A stretch of 62,584 bases of DNA from DASQHW01 sp038209365. Lineage in GTDB: Bacteria; Actinomycetota; Acidimicrobiia; IMCC26256; PALSA-610. Below the pieces are notes generated by a model. It did not search any database and was not told the origin of the DNA. It was given only the letters and a program-made list of their open reading frames with translations. Both the position numbers and the translations under genes were made by a program. Below, in pieces: positions 23,650-33,031 of this stretch. Position 1 is the stretch's first letter. Each line of letters opens with the position of its first letter. The stretch covers positions 1-62,584 of the forward strand of contig JBBQXS010000024.1 of assembly GCA_038209365.1 (NCBI GenBank), read 5' to 3'.

Positions 23650-23653
<4 letters not shown>

Positions 23654-25608
23654 CCGGCGACTCCGCGTCCAATCGTGAACACGTGCGCGGGCACCGATCG
23701 TGGATCGAGCTCCACGAAGTTGTGCGGGCCGCGCCAGTCGTATTGTGCGTCGGTCAGGAGGTCGTGCAGCACGAACGGCGCGCCATCGGGTACTCCGAGC
23801 TCGCCGAGGTCGAGCGAGGTCCACCCGGCCTGCGTGTTCCGGGGATCGAGGTTGACCACGCACAGCACCGCATCTTCCCCGTCGCCCCCTCGCTTCGACC
23901 AGCACAGGAGCTGGTCGTTGTCGATGCCGTGCAAGCGCAGCGTGTCGTTGCGTTGCAAGGCGCTGTGCGCGCGCCGGATCTCGTTGAGACGCGCGAGGAA
24001 GTGCCGCAGGCTGTCGGGTCGGTCGACGTCCCAGTGCCGGATCTGGTACTTCTCGGAGTCGAGATACTCCTCACTCCCCTGCTCGCGCGGTGTCTGCTCC
24101 ATCAGCTCGAAGCCGGGGCCGTAGACACCGTAATTCGCGCTCAAGCACGCAGCGAGCACGGCACGCGCGAGGAACGTGGCTCGAGAGCCGTGCTGCAAGG
24201 TCTCGTGGAGGATGTCGGGTGTGTTCGGCCACGCGTTGGGCCGGAAGAACTCGACGAGCGGCGGCTGCGTGAGCTCGGTGAAGTACTCGGTGAGCTCGTG
24301 CTTGGTGTTGCGCCAGGTGAAGTAGGTGTAGGACTGCGTGAACCCGAGCTTGGCCAGCCGCTCCATCACGCGTGGTCGGGTGAACGCCTCGGAGAGGAAC
24401 AGCACGTCCGGATCTGTCTCTCGCACCCGGGCGATCAGCCACTCCCAGAACCCGAAGGGCTTCGTGTGCGGATTGTCGACGCGGAACACCCGTACGCCGC
24501 GGGCGGCCCAGAATTGGACGACGTCGAGGAGCGCGGCCCAGAGCGCCGCGCGGTCTTCGCACTCGAAGTCCAGCGGCACGATGTCCTCGTACTTCTTGGG
24601 CGGGTTCTCGGCGTACGCAATGGAGCCGTCCGCGCGAGGCCGGATCCAATCCGGGTGCTCGCGCACCCACGGGTGATCGGGCGCGCACTGGAATGCCAGG
24701 TCGAACGCGATTTCGAGCCCGCTCCGGCGCGCGGCGAGCACGAGGCGGTCGAAATCCGCGAACGTGCCGAGCTCGGGCGCGATCGCGGTATGGCCGCCGG
24801 CCTCGCTGCCGATCGCCCACGGGCTCCCAGGATCACCGGCTTGGGCGTCGCGGCGGTTGTTCGGCCCCTTCCGGTGCGTGCGACCGATCGGGTGGATCGG
24901 CGGGAGGTAGAGCACGTCGAAGCCCATGTCCGCGATGTCGGGAACACGATCGGCGACGTCCGCCAGCGTGCCCGCACGCGCGGGATCGGGTGATGCGGAA
25001 CGTGGGAACAGCTCGTACCACGCGGAGCAGCCGGCCAGCGGCCGGTCGACCCACACCGCGGAGGTGGCGTCGAACACGACCGCGTCCGCGCGGCACAGAT
25101 GGGTGCGCGCGATCGCGACGAGCTCCGTCAGGTCGGTCCGCGTGCGCGCGTCGATGCCGCCGCGCAGGCGCTGGGCCCAGGCCAACAGGCTGTCGGTCTC
25201 GGTTGTGGCGCGGTCCGCGCGCTTGACCACCTCCTCGACGAGGCGGGCGCCCTCCTCCGCGTCCACGCGCACGTCCTGCCCCGCCTCGAGCTTCGCCTCG
25301 ACGTCGCGCCCCCAGGTTGCGACGTGGTCGCGCCACGCGACGACGCGGAATCTGTGCTCGCCGATGCGGTCCACAGTGAACTCGCCGCGCCACCGGTCGT
25401 TGCCGATAGGCGCCATCCACGCCGCGCGCCACCGCCGTTCGTCCTTGCGCCGGTGCTCCAGCCGAACCGCGAGCTCGACGTGGCCGTAGGCGAACACATC
25501 GGCTTCGACAAGGACACGCTCGTCGACCACGCGCTTGGACGCGAACCGGCCCGCGTCGACGTCAGGCGTCACGCGCTCGATCGCTATTGCTTCGGGATCG
25601 TCAGGCAC
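23650..25608 (-). CDS. glgE: Alpha-1,4-glucan:maltose-1-phosphate maltosyltransferase GlgE
   Basis: 652 residues, normal for GlgE. It adds maltose units from maltose-1-phosphate to growing alpha-glucan. Family-specific stretches: WYELFPRSA, DVLYLPPIHPIGRTHRKGPNN, FDLAFQCAPDHPWV and PPKKYEDIVPLDFE. The nucleophile Asp is in FRVDNPHTKPFGFWEW, the acid Glu in FLSEAFTRP and the third Asp in NTPDIL. It is first of the six-gene unit and divergent from the topoisomerase gene across 83 bases. GGGTAC occurs there, but without a GTTT partner at the right spacing. Confidence 0.96.
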
Positions 25609-25691
25609 CCGCCCTCCATCTCATCCCGCCGGTCCGGTGTACCCGGCTCGCTTGCGGCATATGCGGTCATCTCGGCGGGTAGGGGCGTCTC

Positions 25692-26768
25692 GTGAGCACA
25701 CAGTGCGCGCAAACGCTTCTCTCCGACGTGCCGTCCGACCTCCTCTGGGGTGACGACGGCCAGCCCGGTATCCGGCGTCGCCGCGCCGGAAAGGGTTTCA
25801 CGTACCTGACGAGCACCGGACGGCGGCTCACCAACGACACCACGTTACGTCGCATCAAAGCCTTGGCGATCCCCCCAGCATGGACCGACGTCTGGATCTG
25901 CCCAGATGCCACCGGCCACCTCCAGGCGACCGGGCGCGACGCAAAGGGTCGCAAGCAGTACCGCTACCACGCGGAATACCGGGCACACCGCGATTCGGCG
26001 AAGTTCGAGCGTCTCTACGAGTTCGGCACGGCGCTTCCGGCAATCCGCAAGCAGATCGCGCTCGACATCGGTCGCCGCGGGATGCCAAAGGAGAAAGTCG
26101 TGGCGACCGTCGTACGGCTGCTCGAGTCGACGCTCGTGCGCGTCGGGAACGAGGAGTACGCGCGGCGCAACGGCTCGTTCGGTCTGACGACCTTGCGCGA
26201 TCGGCACGCGAAGTTCACCTCGACAGCGGTACGCCTTGGGTTCAAGGGAAAGCACGGCATCGCCTCTGACGTCACGGTGAAGGATCCACGTATCCGTCGC
26301 ATCGTCAAGCAGTGTCAGGATCTGCCGGGGCAGGTGTTGTTCCAGTACGTCGGCGACGACGACGCCCCCCACCCGATCACGTCAACCGACGTGAACGAGT
26401 ATCTCCGTGAGGTGGCCGGGTTGCCGGTGACCGCCAAGGACTTCCGCACCTGGATGGGGACGCTGCTCGCAACGTCAGCGTTCGCCGCGTTACCGCCCCC
26501 GCGCTCGGAAGCCAGTGCGCGCCGTTCGATAGTGCGCGTGTGCGAGACGGTCGGCGCCCACCTCGGCAACACGCCCGCGGTGTGCCGTTCGAGCTACGTG
26601 CATCCGAACGTGATCGACTGGTACCGCGACGGGACTCTCGGCGAGCGGTGGCAGGCCGCACCGGCCCGGGGAAGCGCACGGCTCGTGGTGGAGGAGCGCA
26701 AGCTCCTCGCGTTGCTCCGCCCTCGGCGGTCGTCGTCACTCCGCGTTCCCGCCCGTGCCGCGGCGTGA
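25692..26768 (+). CDS. DNA topoisomerase IB (eukaryote/poxvirus type)
   Basis: 358 residues. It relaxes supercoils through a 3'-phosphotyrosyl intermediate. The N-terminal domain has GIRRRRAGKGFTYL and IPPAWTDVWICPDATGHLQATGRDAKGRKQYRYH. The catalytic pentad fits VRLLESTLVRVGNEEYARRNGSFGLTTLRDRH (Arg), KDFRTWMGT (Arg) and SSYVHPNVI with the active-site Tyr. GTG start with a G-rich Shine-Dalgarno (AGGGG). It stands alone between glgE and a small acidic protein. Bacterial TopIB is sporadic and thought to be acquired, but base usage here does not differ visibly from its neighbours. Confidence 0.93.
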   Translation: MSTQCAQTLLSDVPSDLLWGDDGQPGIRRRRAGKGFTYLTSTGRRLTNDTTLRRIKALAIPPAWTDVWICPDATGHLQATGRDAKGRKQYRYHAEYRAHRDSAKFERLYEFGTALPAIRKQIALDIGRRGMPKEKVVATVVRLLESTLVRVGNEEYARRNGSFGLTTLRDRHAKFTSTAVRLGFKGKHGIASDVTVKDPRIRRIVKQCQDLPGQVLFQYVGDDDAPHPITSTDVNEYLREVAGLPVTAKDFRTWMGTLLATSAFAALPPPRSEASARRSIVRVCETVGAHLGNTPAVCRSSYVHPNVIDWYRDGTLGERWQAAPARGSARLVVEERKLLALLRPRRSSSLRVPARAAA

Positions 26769-26836
26769 CGCCACCGGGCCCTGGGTACAACTCCGAAATC
26801 CCGAACGTGTAGTGGTCCGGCAACGAAAGGACGACC

Positions 26837-27052
26837 GTGCCCGACGACGCGAAACCCACCCGCCCGAGCAACACGACGCGCGAGGCCGAAGCAGCCGACG
26901 CGCAGGTGCATGCCACCCCTGACGACATGCCGACCCCCGAGGAAGAGAAGGCGGCAGAGCGGGCACCCGCCGAGAGCCCCGAGGTGGCTGAGAACTACGA
27001 AGAGGCCATGGAGCGGGGCGCGCGCCAAAAGGGCGAGGGCCGGTTGCCTTGA
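26837..27052 (+). CDS. Small acidic, probably disordered protein
   Basis: 71 residues, rich in Ala, Glu, Asp, Pro and Arg, with no hydrophobic core (TPEEEKAAERAPAESPEVAENYEEAMERGARQKGEGRLP). It looks intrinsically disordered or highly helical. AAAGG precedes the GTG start. Its TGA overlaps the TTG start of the Rieske gene, so translation is probably coupled. No family recognised. GGGTAC at 26783 lacks a clear -35 partner. Confidence 0.6.
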   Translation: MPDDAKPTRPSNTTREAEAADAQVHATPDDMPTPEEEKAAERAPAESPEVAENYEEAMERGARQKGEGRLP

Positions 27053-27951
27053 CCTCGGGTCGTGATCTGAGCGAGCGCCTCTCGCAGATCGTCGAGCGAC
27101 TCGAGAATTTCGCGCCCTTCGATGTCGCGTCACGCGCCATCGAACCCGTCGCGCAGCGTCTGACCAGTCAGGACGCGGTGAAGCGCGTGCTGTCGGGAAC
27201 GCCGCTCGGCCATCGTTTGCATCCGTTGCTGACCGATCTCCCGATCGGATCCTGGACGGCCGCATCGCTCGTGGACGTGTTCGCGTGGCGCTCCGGCCGG
27301 CAAGCGGCCCGTCGTCTGGTCGCGTTCGGGATCTTGGCATCGCTGCCTACGGCGGCGACCGGGATCTCCGACTGGAACGACACCCACGGTGGCACGCGCC
27401 GTCTCGGAGTCGCCCACATGGCCGCGAACGGTGCCGCGCTCGCTTTCGAGATCGCGTCCTGGCGCGCGCGCGGCCGCGGTCACCACGTGCGCGGCGCGCT
27501 GCTCGGCGTCGCCGGCCTTGGTGCGCTGACCGCGGGCGGCTACTTGGGGGGCCATCTCGTGTTCGTGCAACGGGCCGGCGTCAACGCCGAGGTGCCGACG
27601 ATGACCGACGACGCCTGGCACACCGTCTGCCGCACCGACGAGCTCGTCGACGGCGAGCCAATCGGTGTCGCCGTCGATGGCGTGCGTATCGCAGTCATAC
27701 GAAACCGCGGCTTCGTCTACGCGCTCGCCGGGGTCTGCTCGCACGCGGGCGGCCCACTCGATCGCGGAAAGGTGCGCGGCGACAGTGTTGTTTGCCCGTG
27801 GCACGGCAGCGCCTTCTGCATCTCGGACGGTGCGGTCGAGCGGGGGCCGGCGACGACACCGGAGCCGGTATACGAAACGCGAGTTCGCGGCGATCTCGTC
27901 GAGGTGCGCCGTCCCACGCACGATCATGTGATCGCGCACGCGATCGTCTGA
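27049..27951 (+). CDS. Membrane protein: DUF2231-like four-helix domain fused to a Rieske [2Fe-2S] domain
   Basis: 300 residues. Residues about 40-185 contain HPLLTDLPIGSWTAASLVDVF and further hydrophobic segments, matching the DUF2231 membrane domain (likely four spans). Residues about 190-300 are a Rieske ferredoxin with CSHAGGPLDRGKVRGDSVVCPWHGSAFC, the paired C-x-H and C-x2-H cluster ligands. It probably passes electrons at the membrane. Donor and acceptor are unknown; some such proteins accompany redox or efflux systems. The start is TTG at 27049, overlapping the previous stop as TTGA; an internal start is possible. Confidence 0.83.
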   Translation: MTSGRDLSERLSQIVERLENFAPFDVASRAIEPVAQRLTSQDAVKRVLSGTPLGHRLHPLLTDLPIGSWTAASLVDVFAWRSGRQAARRLVAFGILASLPTAATGISDWNDTHGGTRRLGVAHMAANGAALAFEIASWRARGRGHHVRGALLGVAGLGALTAGGYLGGHLVFVQRAGVNAEVPTMTDDAWHTVCRTDELVDGEPIGVAVDGVRIAVIRNRGFVYALAGVCSHAGGPLDRGKVRGDSVVCPWHGSAFCISDGAVERGPATTPEPVYETRVRGDLVEVRRPTHDHVIAHAIV

Positions 27952-27957
27952 CGGCGT

Positions 27958-28932
27958 TCAGGCCGAGCGGCGCTGCTTGCTCTTGGCGAATGCCGGCAAG
28001 ACCTCGCGTTCGTAGAAGCGCAAGAAGCCTTCCTGGTCGGGGCCGACCTGCGTGATGTAGACCTCGTCGTAGCCGGCGTCCGCGTACTCGCGGATCGCGC
28101 TGATGTGGTCCGCGGCGTCGGGTCCGCACGGGAACGCACGGACCACGTCCTCCTTGTGCAAGACCGACGCCGCTTGTTCGAAGTGTTTCGGCGACGGCAG
28201 CTCCTGGCTCAACTCACCACTGAGGCCCGATGTCGGCCAACGCTCGAAGGCGAGGTCCGCGCCTTTCTCGGCGCTCTCGGCCCATGCGACCTTCATCTGC
28301 CCGAGCTTCGGCCCGCGGCCGCCGTTCTGGTCGTAGCGACGGAGCAGGTCGCCATCGGGCTTCGTGCTCACCAGACCATCACCGATGCGCGCCGCGAGCT
28401 CCATCGCCTTTGGCCCGAACGCCGACACGTAGATCGGCGGGGGTGTCGCCGGCAACGTGTAGATGCGAGCATTCTCGACGGTGAAGAACGGCCCGTAGTG
28501 GCTGCGCACGCCTCCTTGCCACAGCGTGCGGATGACGTCGACGGCCTCCTCGAGCATCTGGAGTCGCACGTCGGCCTCCGGCCATTTCATTCCGACGATG
28601 TGCTCGTTCAACGCTTCGCCGGAACCGACGCCGAACCAGAAGCGACCGTCGCACATGCGCTGCGTGGTCGCGGCCGCTTGAGCGAGGATCGCGGGGTGGA
28701 TGCGCATGATGGGGCAGGTCACACCGGTCCCGAACCGCAGACGCTCGGTCGCGTGCGCGATGCCACCGAGCACCGTCCACACGAACGGGCTTTCGCCTTG
28801 CGCGTCGATCCACGGGTGGTAGTGATCGCTCACCCACGCGGTGGTGAACCCCACCTCTTCGGCGAGCGCGGCCGCACGCACGATCTCGTTCGGACCGAGC
28901 TCCTCACTCGAAAAACCGACGCCAAGCTCCAT
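27958..28932 (-). CDS. F420-type LLM-class oxidoreductase (glucose-6-phosphate dehydrogenase-like subgroup)
   Basis: 324 residues of the luciferase-like monooxygenase fold. MELGVGFSSEE, AEEVGFTTAWVSDHYHPW, LRFGTGVTCP, GRFWFGVGSGEALNEHIVG and DEVYITQVGPDQEGFLRFYE match the F420-dependent subgroup that includes FGD. F420 use is inferred from the subgroup; the substrate cannot be read from sequence. It converges with the Rieske gene (6 bases between stops) and is divergent from the first STAS gene. Confidence 0.87.
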   Translation of the reverse strand: MELGVGFSSEELGPNEIVRAAALAEEVGFTTAWVSDHYHPWIDAQGESPFVWTVLGGIAHATERLRFGTGVTCPIMRIHPAILAQAAATTQRMCDGRFWFGVGSGEALNEHIVGMKWPEADVRLQMLEEAVDVIRTLWQGGVRSHYGPFFTVENARIYTLPATPPPIYVSAFGPKAMELAARIGDGLVSTKPDGDLLRRYDQNGGRGPKLGQMKVAWAESAEKGADLAFERWPTSGLSGELSQELPSPKHFEQAASVLHKEDVVRAFPCGPDAADHISAIREYADAGYDEVYITQVGPDQEGFLRFYEREVLPAFAKSKQRRSA

Positions 28933-29058
28933 CGTCTGCCTCCTTCAAGAGAAGTGGCGTGTTCCCGACAGCCAACGGGCGCAAACGGCGGATGAGTTCC
29001 GCCAGGAGCCTCTGCGGTAGCTTTGGGTGGGTTGCTGCGACGGAGGGGGAACGCGCTC

Positions 29059-29391
29059 GTGGATGAACAAGCGGTGGGCCCGGATCTTGTTTTGACGACC
29101 GAGCGGGACGGCAGTCGAGCAATCCTCGCGGTTCGAGGAGAGCTCGACGCGTACTCGGCGCCTGGTCTCGAGGATCAGATCGGTCGTCTCGTGGCGGAGC
29201 AGGTCAACGAAGTCGTGCTCGACCTGGCGCAGACCGGCTTCCTCGACTCGTCGGGTTTGCGGGCAATCCTCACTGCGCAACGTCGCCTCGGTGAGAACGG
29301 TGGCGAGATGCGCCTGCGCGCTCCGAGCGAACCGGTGACCCGCTTGCTCGAGATCACCGGCCTCAGCGACCACTTCGCACTCGAGGAGTAG
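29059..29391 (+). CDS. STAS-domain anti-sigma factor antagonist
   Basis: 110 residues. A single STAS domain with GELDAYSAPGLEDQI and the phosphorylation loop LAQTGFLDSSGLRAIL, where the second Ser is the usual kinase target. When dephosphorylated, such proteins bind RsbW-type kinases and free the sigma factor. GGAGGGGG before GTG 29059 fixes the start. It heads the stress-signalling region but faces away from the other antagonist at 30071. Its 126-base upstream region has only a degenerate GTTC/GGTAG pair. Confidence 0.9.
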   Translation: MDEQAVGPDLVLTTERDGSRAILAVRGELDAYSAPGLEDQIGRLVAEQVNEVVLDLAQTGFLDSSGLRAILTAQRRLGENGGEMRLRAPSEPVTRLLEITGLSDHFALEE

Positions 29392-29397
29392 CGACGC

Positions 29398-30054
29398 TCA
29401 GAGGCGGCGACGCACCTGCAGCACCGCCTCGAGGACGACCCCGACGGCCAGCTCCACGCCTGCCATCGCGAGCCCCCGGACGCGCCGGACGATCGATTGA
29501 TCGATCTCGGGGGGCGCGGGAGGCGCCGGGCGCGGCACGCGCGCGGCACGCGCGGCGGGCGCGACCTCCTGCTGCGCGACGATCGCGTCGCGCGAGGGCG
29601 AAGCGGGCGACGATCGCACGGGCTCCGATGACGCGGGCTCCGATGACGCGGGCTCCGATCGCGCTTCGGGCATCGGGGTGTCGCGTTGCTCCTTGGCACC
29701 ACCAAGCGTCTCCCAGACCGCCTCGAGATTCGGGAACGTTTGTCTTGCCGGCAACGAACCGAGCCATTCGAGAATGCGGTCTTCGGCATGTTCTTCTTCT
29801 GCCACCGCGAGCAGTCGAGCACGATCGCCCGGAAATGCACTGGGGCGCAGCGAGATGGCGAGCAACGAACGCAGCTCGACATCGTCGACGGTCACGTGGG
29901 CGTCCGGCAACGGCTCACCGTCGGCCGGTGGCTCCATCCGCCGCCAATCCTCGGCGCGGGCCTCGACCGGCGAGCCCCGAAGGAGGGACTCGGTCTCCTT
30001 GTGGAGCTCCTCGTCGACGCGTGCTGAATGTTGCGTGCTTCCACGTTCGGGCAC
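29398..30054 (-). CDS. DUF2795-like domain protein with hydrophobic C-terminal segment
   Basis: 218 residues. Residues about 55-118 (DVELRSLLAISLRPSAFPGDRARLLAVAEEE..ILEWLGSLP...FPNLEAVWETLG) resemble DUF2795, a small helical domain common in actinobacteria. Then comes a Pro/Ala/Ser-rich linker with a repeated EPASSEPASSEP. The C-terminus, IVRRVRGLAMAGVELAVGVVLEAVLQVRRRL, could be an amphipathic or membrane-associated helix. Function unknown. It lies 16 bases behind the STAS gene at 30071, so it is probably the last gene of the phosphatase-STAS unit. Confidence 0.65.
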   Translation of the reverse strand: MPERGSTQHSARVDEELHKETESLLRGSPVEARAEDWRRMEPPADGEPLPDAHVTVDDVELRSLLAISLRPSAFPGDRARLLAVAEEEHAEDRILEWLGSLPARQTFPNLEAVWETLGGAKEQRDTPMPEARSEPASSEPASSEPVRSSPASPSRDAIVAQQEVAPAARAARVPRPAPPAPPEIDQSIVRRVRGLAMAGVELAVGVVLEAVLQVRRRL

Positions 30055-30070
30055 GGCGTTCCTCCGGCGC

Positions 30071-30439
30071 TCAGGTTCGGGTTTGGAGCGCCCGTACCGA
30101 GCGTGCGACGTCGTCGTCCAGGGGTACGACGTCGGCGAGCGCGGTCAGGACGAGGACCCGGCGGACGATGCCGTCATCGGGCACCGCGATACGCAACTCT
30201 TGGCGGCGAGAGCGCAAGCGGCGGGCCAGCTCGAAAAGGATGCGCACGCCGGCGCTGTCCAGATAGCTCGTGAGCCCGAGGTCCAGCACCATGCCGGGCG
30301 CTTCGTTGGCAACGCTGCCCACGACATGGTCGAGGACGTGATCGACGTTGGAGGCATCCAGCTCGCCTCTGATCTCGCACACCGGAACCGATCCCTCGTG
30401 CCGATCGATCACTTCCACCAGACCGCTTACGTCACTCAC
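30071..30439 (-). CDS. STAS-domain anti-sigma factor antagonist (second copy)
   Basis: 122 residues: VCEIRGELDASNVDHVLDHV and the phosphorylation loop LTSYLDSAGVRILFELARRL, with one Ser in the DSAG position. Its ATG overlaps the stop of the PP2C protein (ATGA), so the two are translationally coupled and probably functional partners: the phosphatase would remove the phosphate from this Ser. Known partner-switching logic supports this; specificity between the two STAS proteins is inference. Confidence 0.92.
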   Translation of the reverse strand: MSDVSGLVEVIDRHEGSVPVCEIRGELDASNVDHVLDHVVGSVANEAPGMVLDLGLTSYLDSAGVRILFELARRLRSRRQELRIAVPDDGIVRRVLVLTALADVVPLDDDVARSVRALQTRT

Positions 30440-32964
30440 CCGGACACCTCGATGTCATGTCGGTGTTCTTTCCCTCGCGGCGCCCGACGCATCCAGATCT
30501 CCGTACCCATCTGCAGGCGTCTCACCTCGAACTCGTCCATCAAACGAGCGATGAGCGCCAGGCCCCGTCCTCCGCCACCGCGCGCCTTGGGTCGCCATCG
30601 CCCGGCGTCTCGGACGGTGATGGCGACCGACCCGTCTTCGTGGATCTCGCCCTCGACTTCGAACCAACCCTCGGCCGGACCGTACGCATGCTCGACCGCG
30701 TTGGTCGCGGCCTCCGTCATCGCGACGGCGATCGAGCCGATCTCCTCGGCTCCGAAGCCCGCCGATTCGAGCCAGGCGGCCGTGATGCGCCGCACGGGGG
30801 AGAGCTCGGCGGCCCGGGCGGGCCGTCGCACCCGAAGGTGGCCGCGGGACACTCCGGCGAACCGCAAAGCGAGCACGGCGACGTCGTCGGCGGGCCGCGT
30901 CTCCCCGATCAGCACGTCGACAAAGTGCTCGCAGGTCTCGTCGAACGGAGCCGTCGACCGGCTCCCAGCCTCGACGATGCGCGCCAATCCCACGTCGAGT
31001 GGCTCGCCCCGACGCTCCACCAGACCGTCGGTGTACAGCAGCAGCACCGCCCCGGGTTCCAGCTGCACCGACGTCGTCGTGTACCGGCTCAACGGATCGG
31101 CGCCGATCGGCGGGGCGGGCGGCAGCTCGATCAGCTCGGCCGAATGGTCCGGCCGAATGAGCAGCGGCGGCACGTGAGCCGCAGTCGAGAGGTCAATGCG
31201 TCCCCGCGTCGGGTCGAGCACGCCGTAACACAGTGTCGCCATGTCGAGGGGACCCTGCTCGAACACGAATCGGTTCAGCCGCGCGACGACGCCGGCGGGC
31301 TCGGCGCCATCGGCCGCGAACGCGCGTAACGCGTGCCTGAGCTGTCCCATCACCGTCGCGGCCCGGACGCCGTGCCCGGCGACGTCACCGATCACGATGC
31401 CGTAGCGCGCGCCCGGCAGCGGTACGACGTCGTACCAGTCGCCTCCGACGTCGACCTTGCCGCCCGGCAGATACCGCACACAGAGGCCGACGCCGGGAAT
31501 GTCGGGCATCGCGTCCGGGAGCATGCTGTGTTGCATCGCCTCTGCGATTCGACGCTCCTCGGTGAAGGCGGTCGCTCGCTCGATCGCGGTCGCGACGCGT
31601 CGCGCGAGGTCGTTCCCGAGCGGCAGGTCGGCAACGCTGTAGCGCCGGCCGGACGAGACGAAACCGACGGTGAGTACCCCGAGTGTCCGCCCCCGTGACA
31701 TCAGCGGCATCGCGAGCACCGAAGTCGGCGCGAGCATCCGCATCGCCTCGCCGGGATCTGCTGCTCGACGCCCTCGACCCGGCTCACGGGGGGAGTGATC
31801 TTCGATCAGCACCGGACGACCGGTACGCGCGGCGCGTGCCGGGGGGTTGGCACCGTTGATCGCGATCGGCGTGTCGTAGGGACCGGCGCGGAATTCGGCT
31901 TCGGCGACAGGATCGACGTGGCAGATCGCGCGCCGGCGCAAGTTGTCGCCATCGTCGTCGTAGAGCGCGACGCTGGCGACATCGGCGAACACGGGCACGA
32001 TTCGCCGGACGAGCATGTCGGCCATCGCGTCGACGTCGAAGGTCGTCGCGAGCCGTTCTCCGACGGTCGCGACCAGCGACAGGCGCGCCCGGGCATCCTC
32101 GGACCTGCGGTACAGCGAAGCGTTCTCGACGGCGGACGCGCAGCGCTGTGCGATCTCATGCGCGAGCTCGACGTCGTCGGGGGTGTAGCGGCGTGACCAG
32201 GAGACCAGCGCGAGCGCGCCGATCACCTCGTCACGGGTACGCAATGGCGCGCAGATCAGCGAGCGGGTTGCCGCAGGCGCGATCGCCTCGGGAAGCGGTG
32301 GCGACGGCTCATCCGGACCGGGTGCGTCGACGATGGGCCGGTACAGGAGTGCGCCGGTGCGGACGACCTCGGCGATCGCCGAGGGACCATCGGTCTCGAT
32401 CACGTCGTGGTTCCGTGCTCGTAGCTCCGCTTCGATGCGCTTGTCGGTGTCGACGATCGCCAGCCGGGTCAACCGGCCCTGATCGTCGCGTACCGCAATG
32501 GTGCACAAGTCCGCGAGGTCGCTCACGAGCAGCCGCGCGACTCCGTCGAGGATCTCGTCCGTCGCCAATGACGCGTTCAGCTCGTCTCCAACCGCCGCGA
32601 GCAACTGCAGCGCGTGCTGCGCTTTTCGCGATGCGCTGACGTCGACGGCCGAGATGATCGTCACGTGGTCGTTGTGCGCCGAGCCGCGCATCGCCATCCA
32701 GCGTTCGCGACCATCGTGGCGTCGCATGCGTATGTCGATGTCGAAGGGTTCGGTATGGCCGAGGACGAGACGCACCAGCTCGAGGTCGTCGGCGTGCACG
32801 TCGGCCAGCCATCGATCACCAAGAAGCTGGACGCAGTCCCGGCCGGCGAACTCGGCCCACGTCCGGTTGCACCACCCGAGGCGCGCCGCGCGATCGATGA
32901 CACCGAGCAGCGCAGGCGCGCCGTCGGCAACGGTGGCGGCGTCGACCTCCGCCTGGCTGCTCAT
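30436..32964 (-). CDS. PAS-GAF-GAF-PP2C phosphatase with C-terminal RsbW-like kinase domain
   Basis: 842 residues. Order: PAS (about 15-115, LGWCNRTWAEFAGRDC), GAF 1 (about 135-280), GAF 2 (about 300-460), SpoIIE/RsbU-type PP2C (about 465-690; GGDWYDVVPLP, GDVAGHGVRAA, LLYTDGLVERR, DDVAVLALR carry the metal ligands), then a HATPase with a canonical N-box (TEAATNAVEHAY) and GGGGRGLALI. Both opposing activities of a partner switch, phosphatase and kinase, sit in one chain. ATG 32964 is preceded by GAGGAAC; the open frame extends upstream to 33174 but overlaps another gene. A SigF-type promoter lies about 45 bases upstream. Confidence 0.93.
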   Translation of the reverse strand: MSSQAEVDAATVADGAPALLGVIDRAARLGWCNRTWAEFAGRDCVQLLGDRWLADVHADDLELVRLVLGHTEPFDIDIRMRRHDGRERWMAMRGSAHNDHVTIISAVDVSASRKAQHALQLLAAVGDELNASLATDEILDGVARLLVSDLADLCTIAVRDDQGRLTRLAIVDTDKRIEAELRARNHDVIETDGPSAIAEVVRTGALLYRPIVDAPGPDEPSPPLPEAIAPAATRSLICAPLRTRDEVIGALALVSWSRRYTPDDVELAHEIAQRCASAVENASLYRRSEDARARLSLVATVGERLATTFDVDAMADMLVRRIVPVFADVASVALYDDDGDNLRRRAICHVDPVAEAEFRAGPYDTPIAINGANPPARAARTGRPVLIEDHSPREPGRGRRAADPGEAMRMLAPTSVLAMPLMSRGRTLGVLTVGFVSSGRRYSVADLPLGNDLARRVATAIERATAFTEERRIAEAMQHSMLPDAMPDIPGVGLCVRYLPGGKVDVGGDWYDVVPLPGARYGIVIGDVAGHGVRAATVMGQLRHALRAFAADGAEPAGVVARLNRFVFEQGPLDMATLCYGVLDPTRGRIDLSTAAHVPPLLIRPDHSAELIELPPAPPIGADPLSRYTTTSVQLEPGAVLLLYTDGLVERRGEPLDVGLARIVEAGSRSTAPFDETCEHFVDVLIGETRPADDVAVLALRFAGVSRGHLRVRRPARAAELSPVRRITAAWLESAGFGAEEIGSIAVAMTEAATNAVEHAYGPAEGWFEVEGEIHEDGSVAITVRDAGRWRPKARGGGGRGLALIARLMDEFEVRRLQMGTEIWMRRAPRGKEHRHDIEVSG

Positions 32965-33005
32965 GCCAGTTCCTCGTTCGCGTGCTTGCGTCTGCACGGG
33001 CGCCG

Positions 33006-33031
33006 CTACCCGCTCGTGCTCACGGGGAAAC
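33006..33031 (-). promoter_or_regulatory. SigF/SigB-type promoter of the PP2C-STAS unit
   Basis: On the minus strand: GTTT (33031-33028), 16 bases, GGGTAG (33011-33006), then CG. Boxes and spacing are identical to the sites at 4223, 9281 and 33565. It overlaps the last codons of the upstream RsbW-like gene and lies 42 bases before the phosphatase ATG, so the phosphatase can be raised separately from that gene. Confidence 0.7.

Noticed and set aside
25609..25691. SigF-type promoter for glgE or the topoisomerase gene
   Set aside because: GGGTAC and GGGTAG occur in the gap, but no GTTT-like box lies 14-17 bases upstream on either strand.
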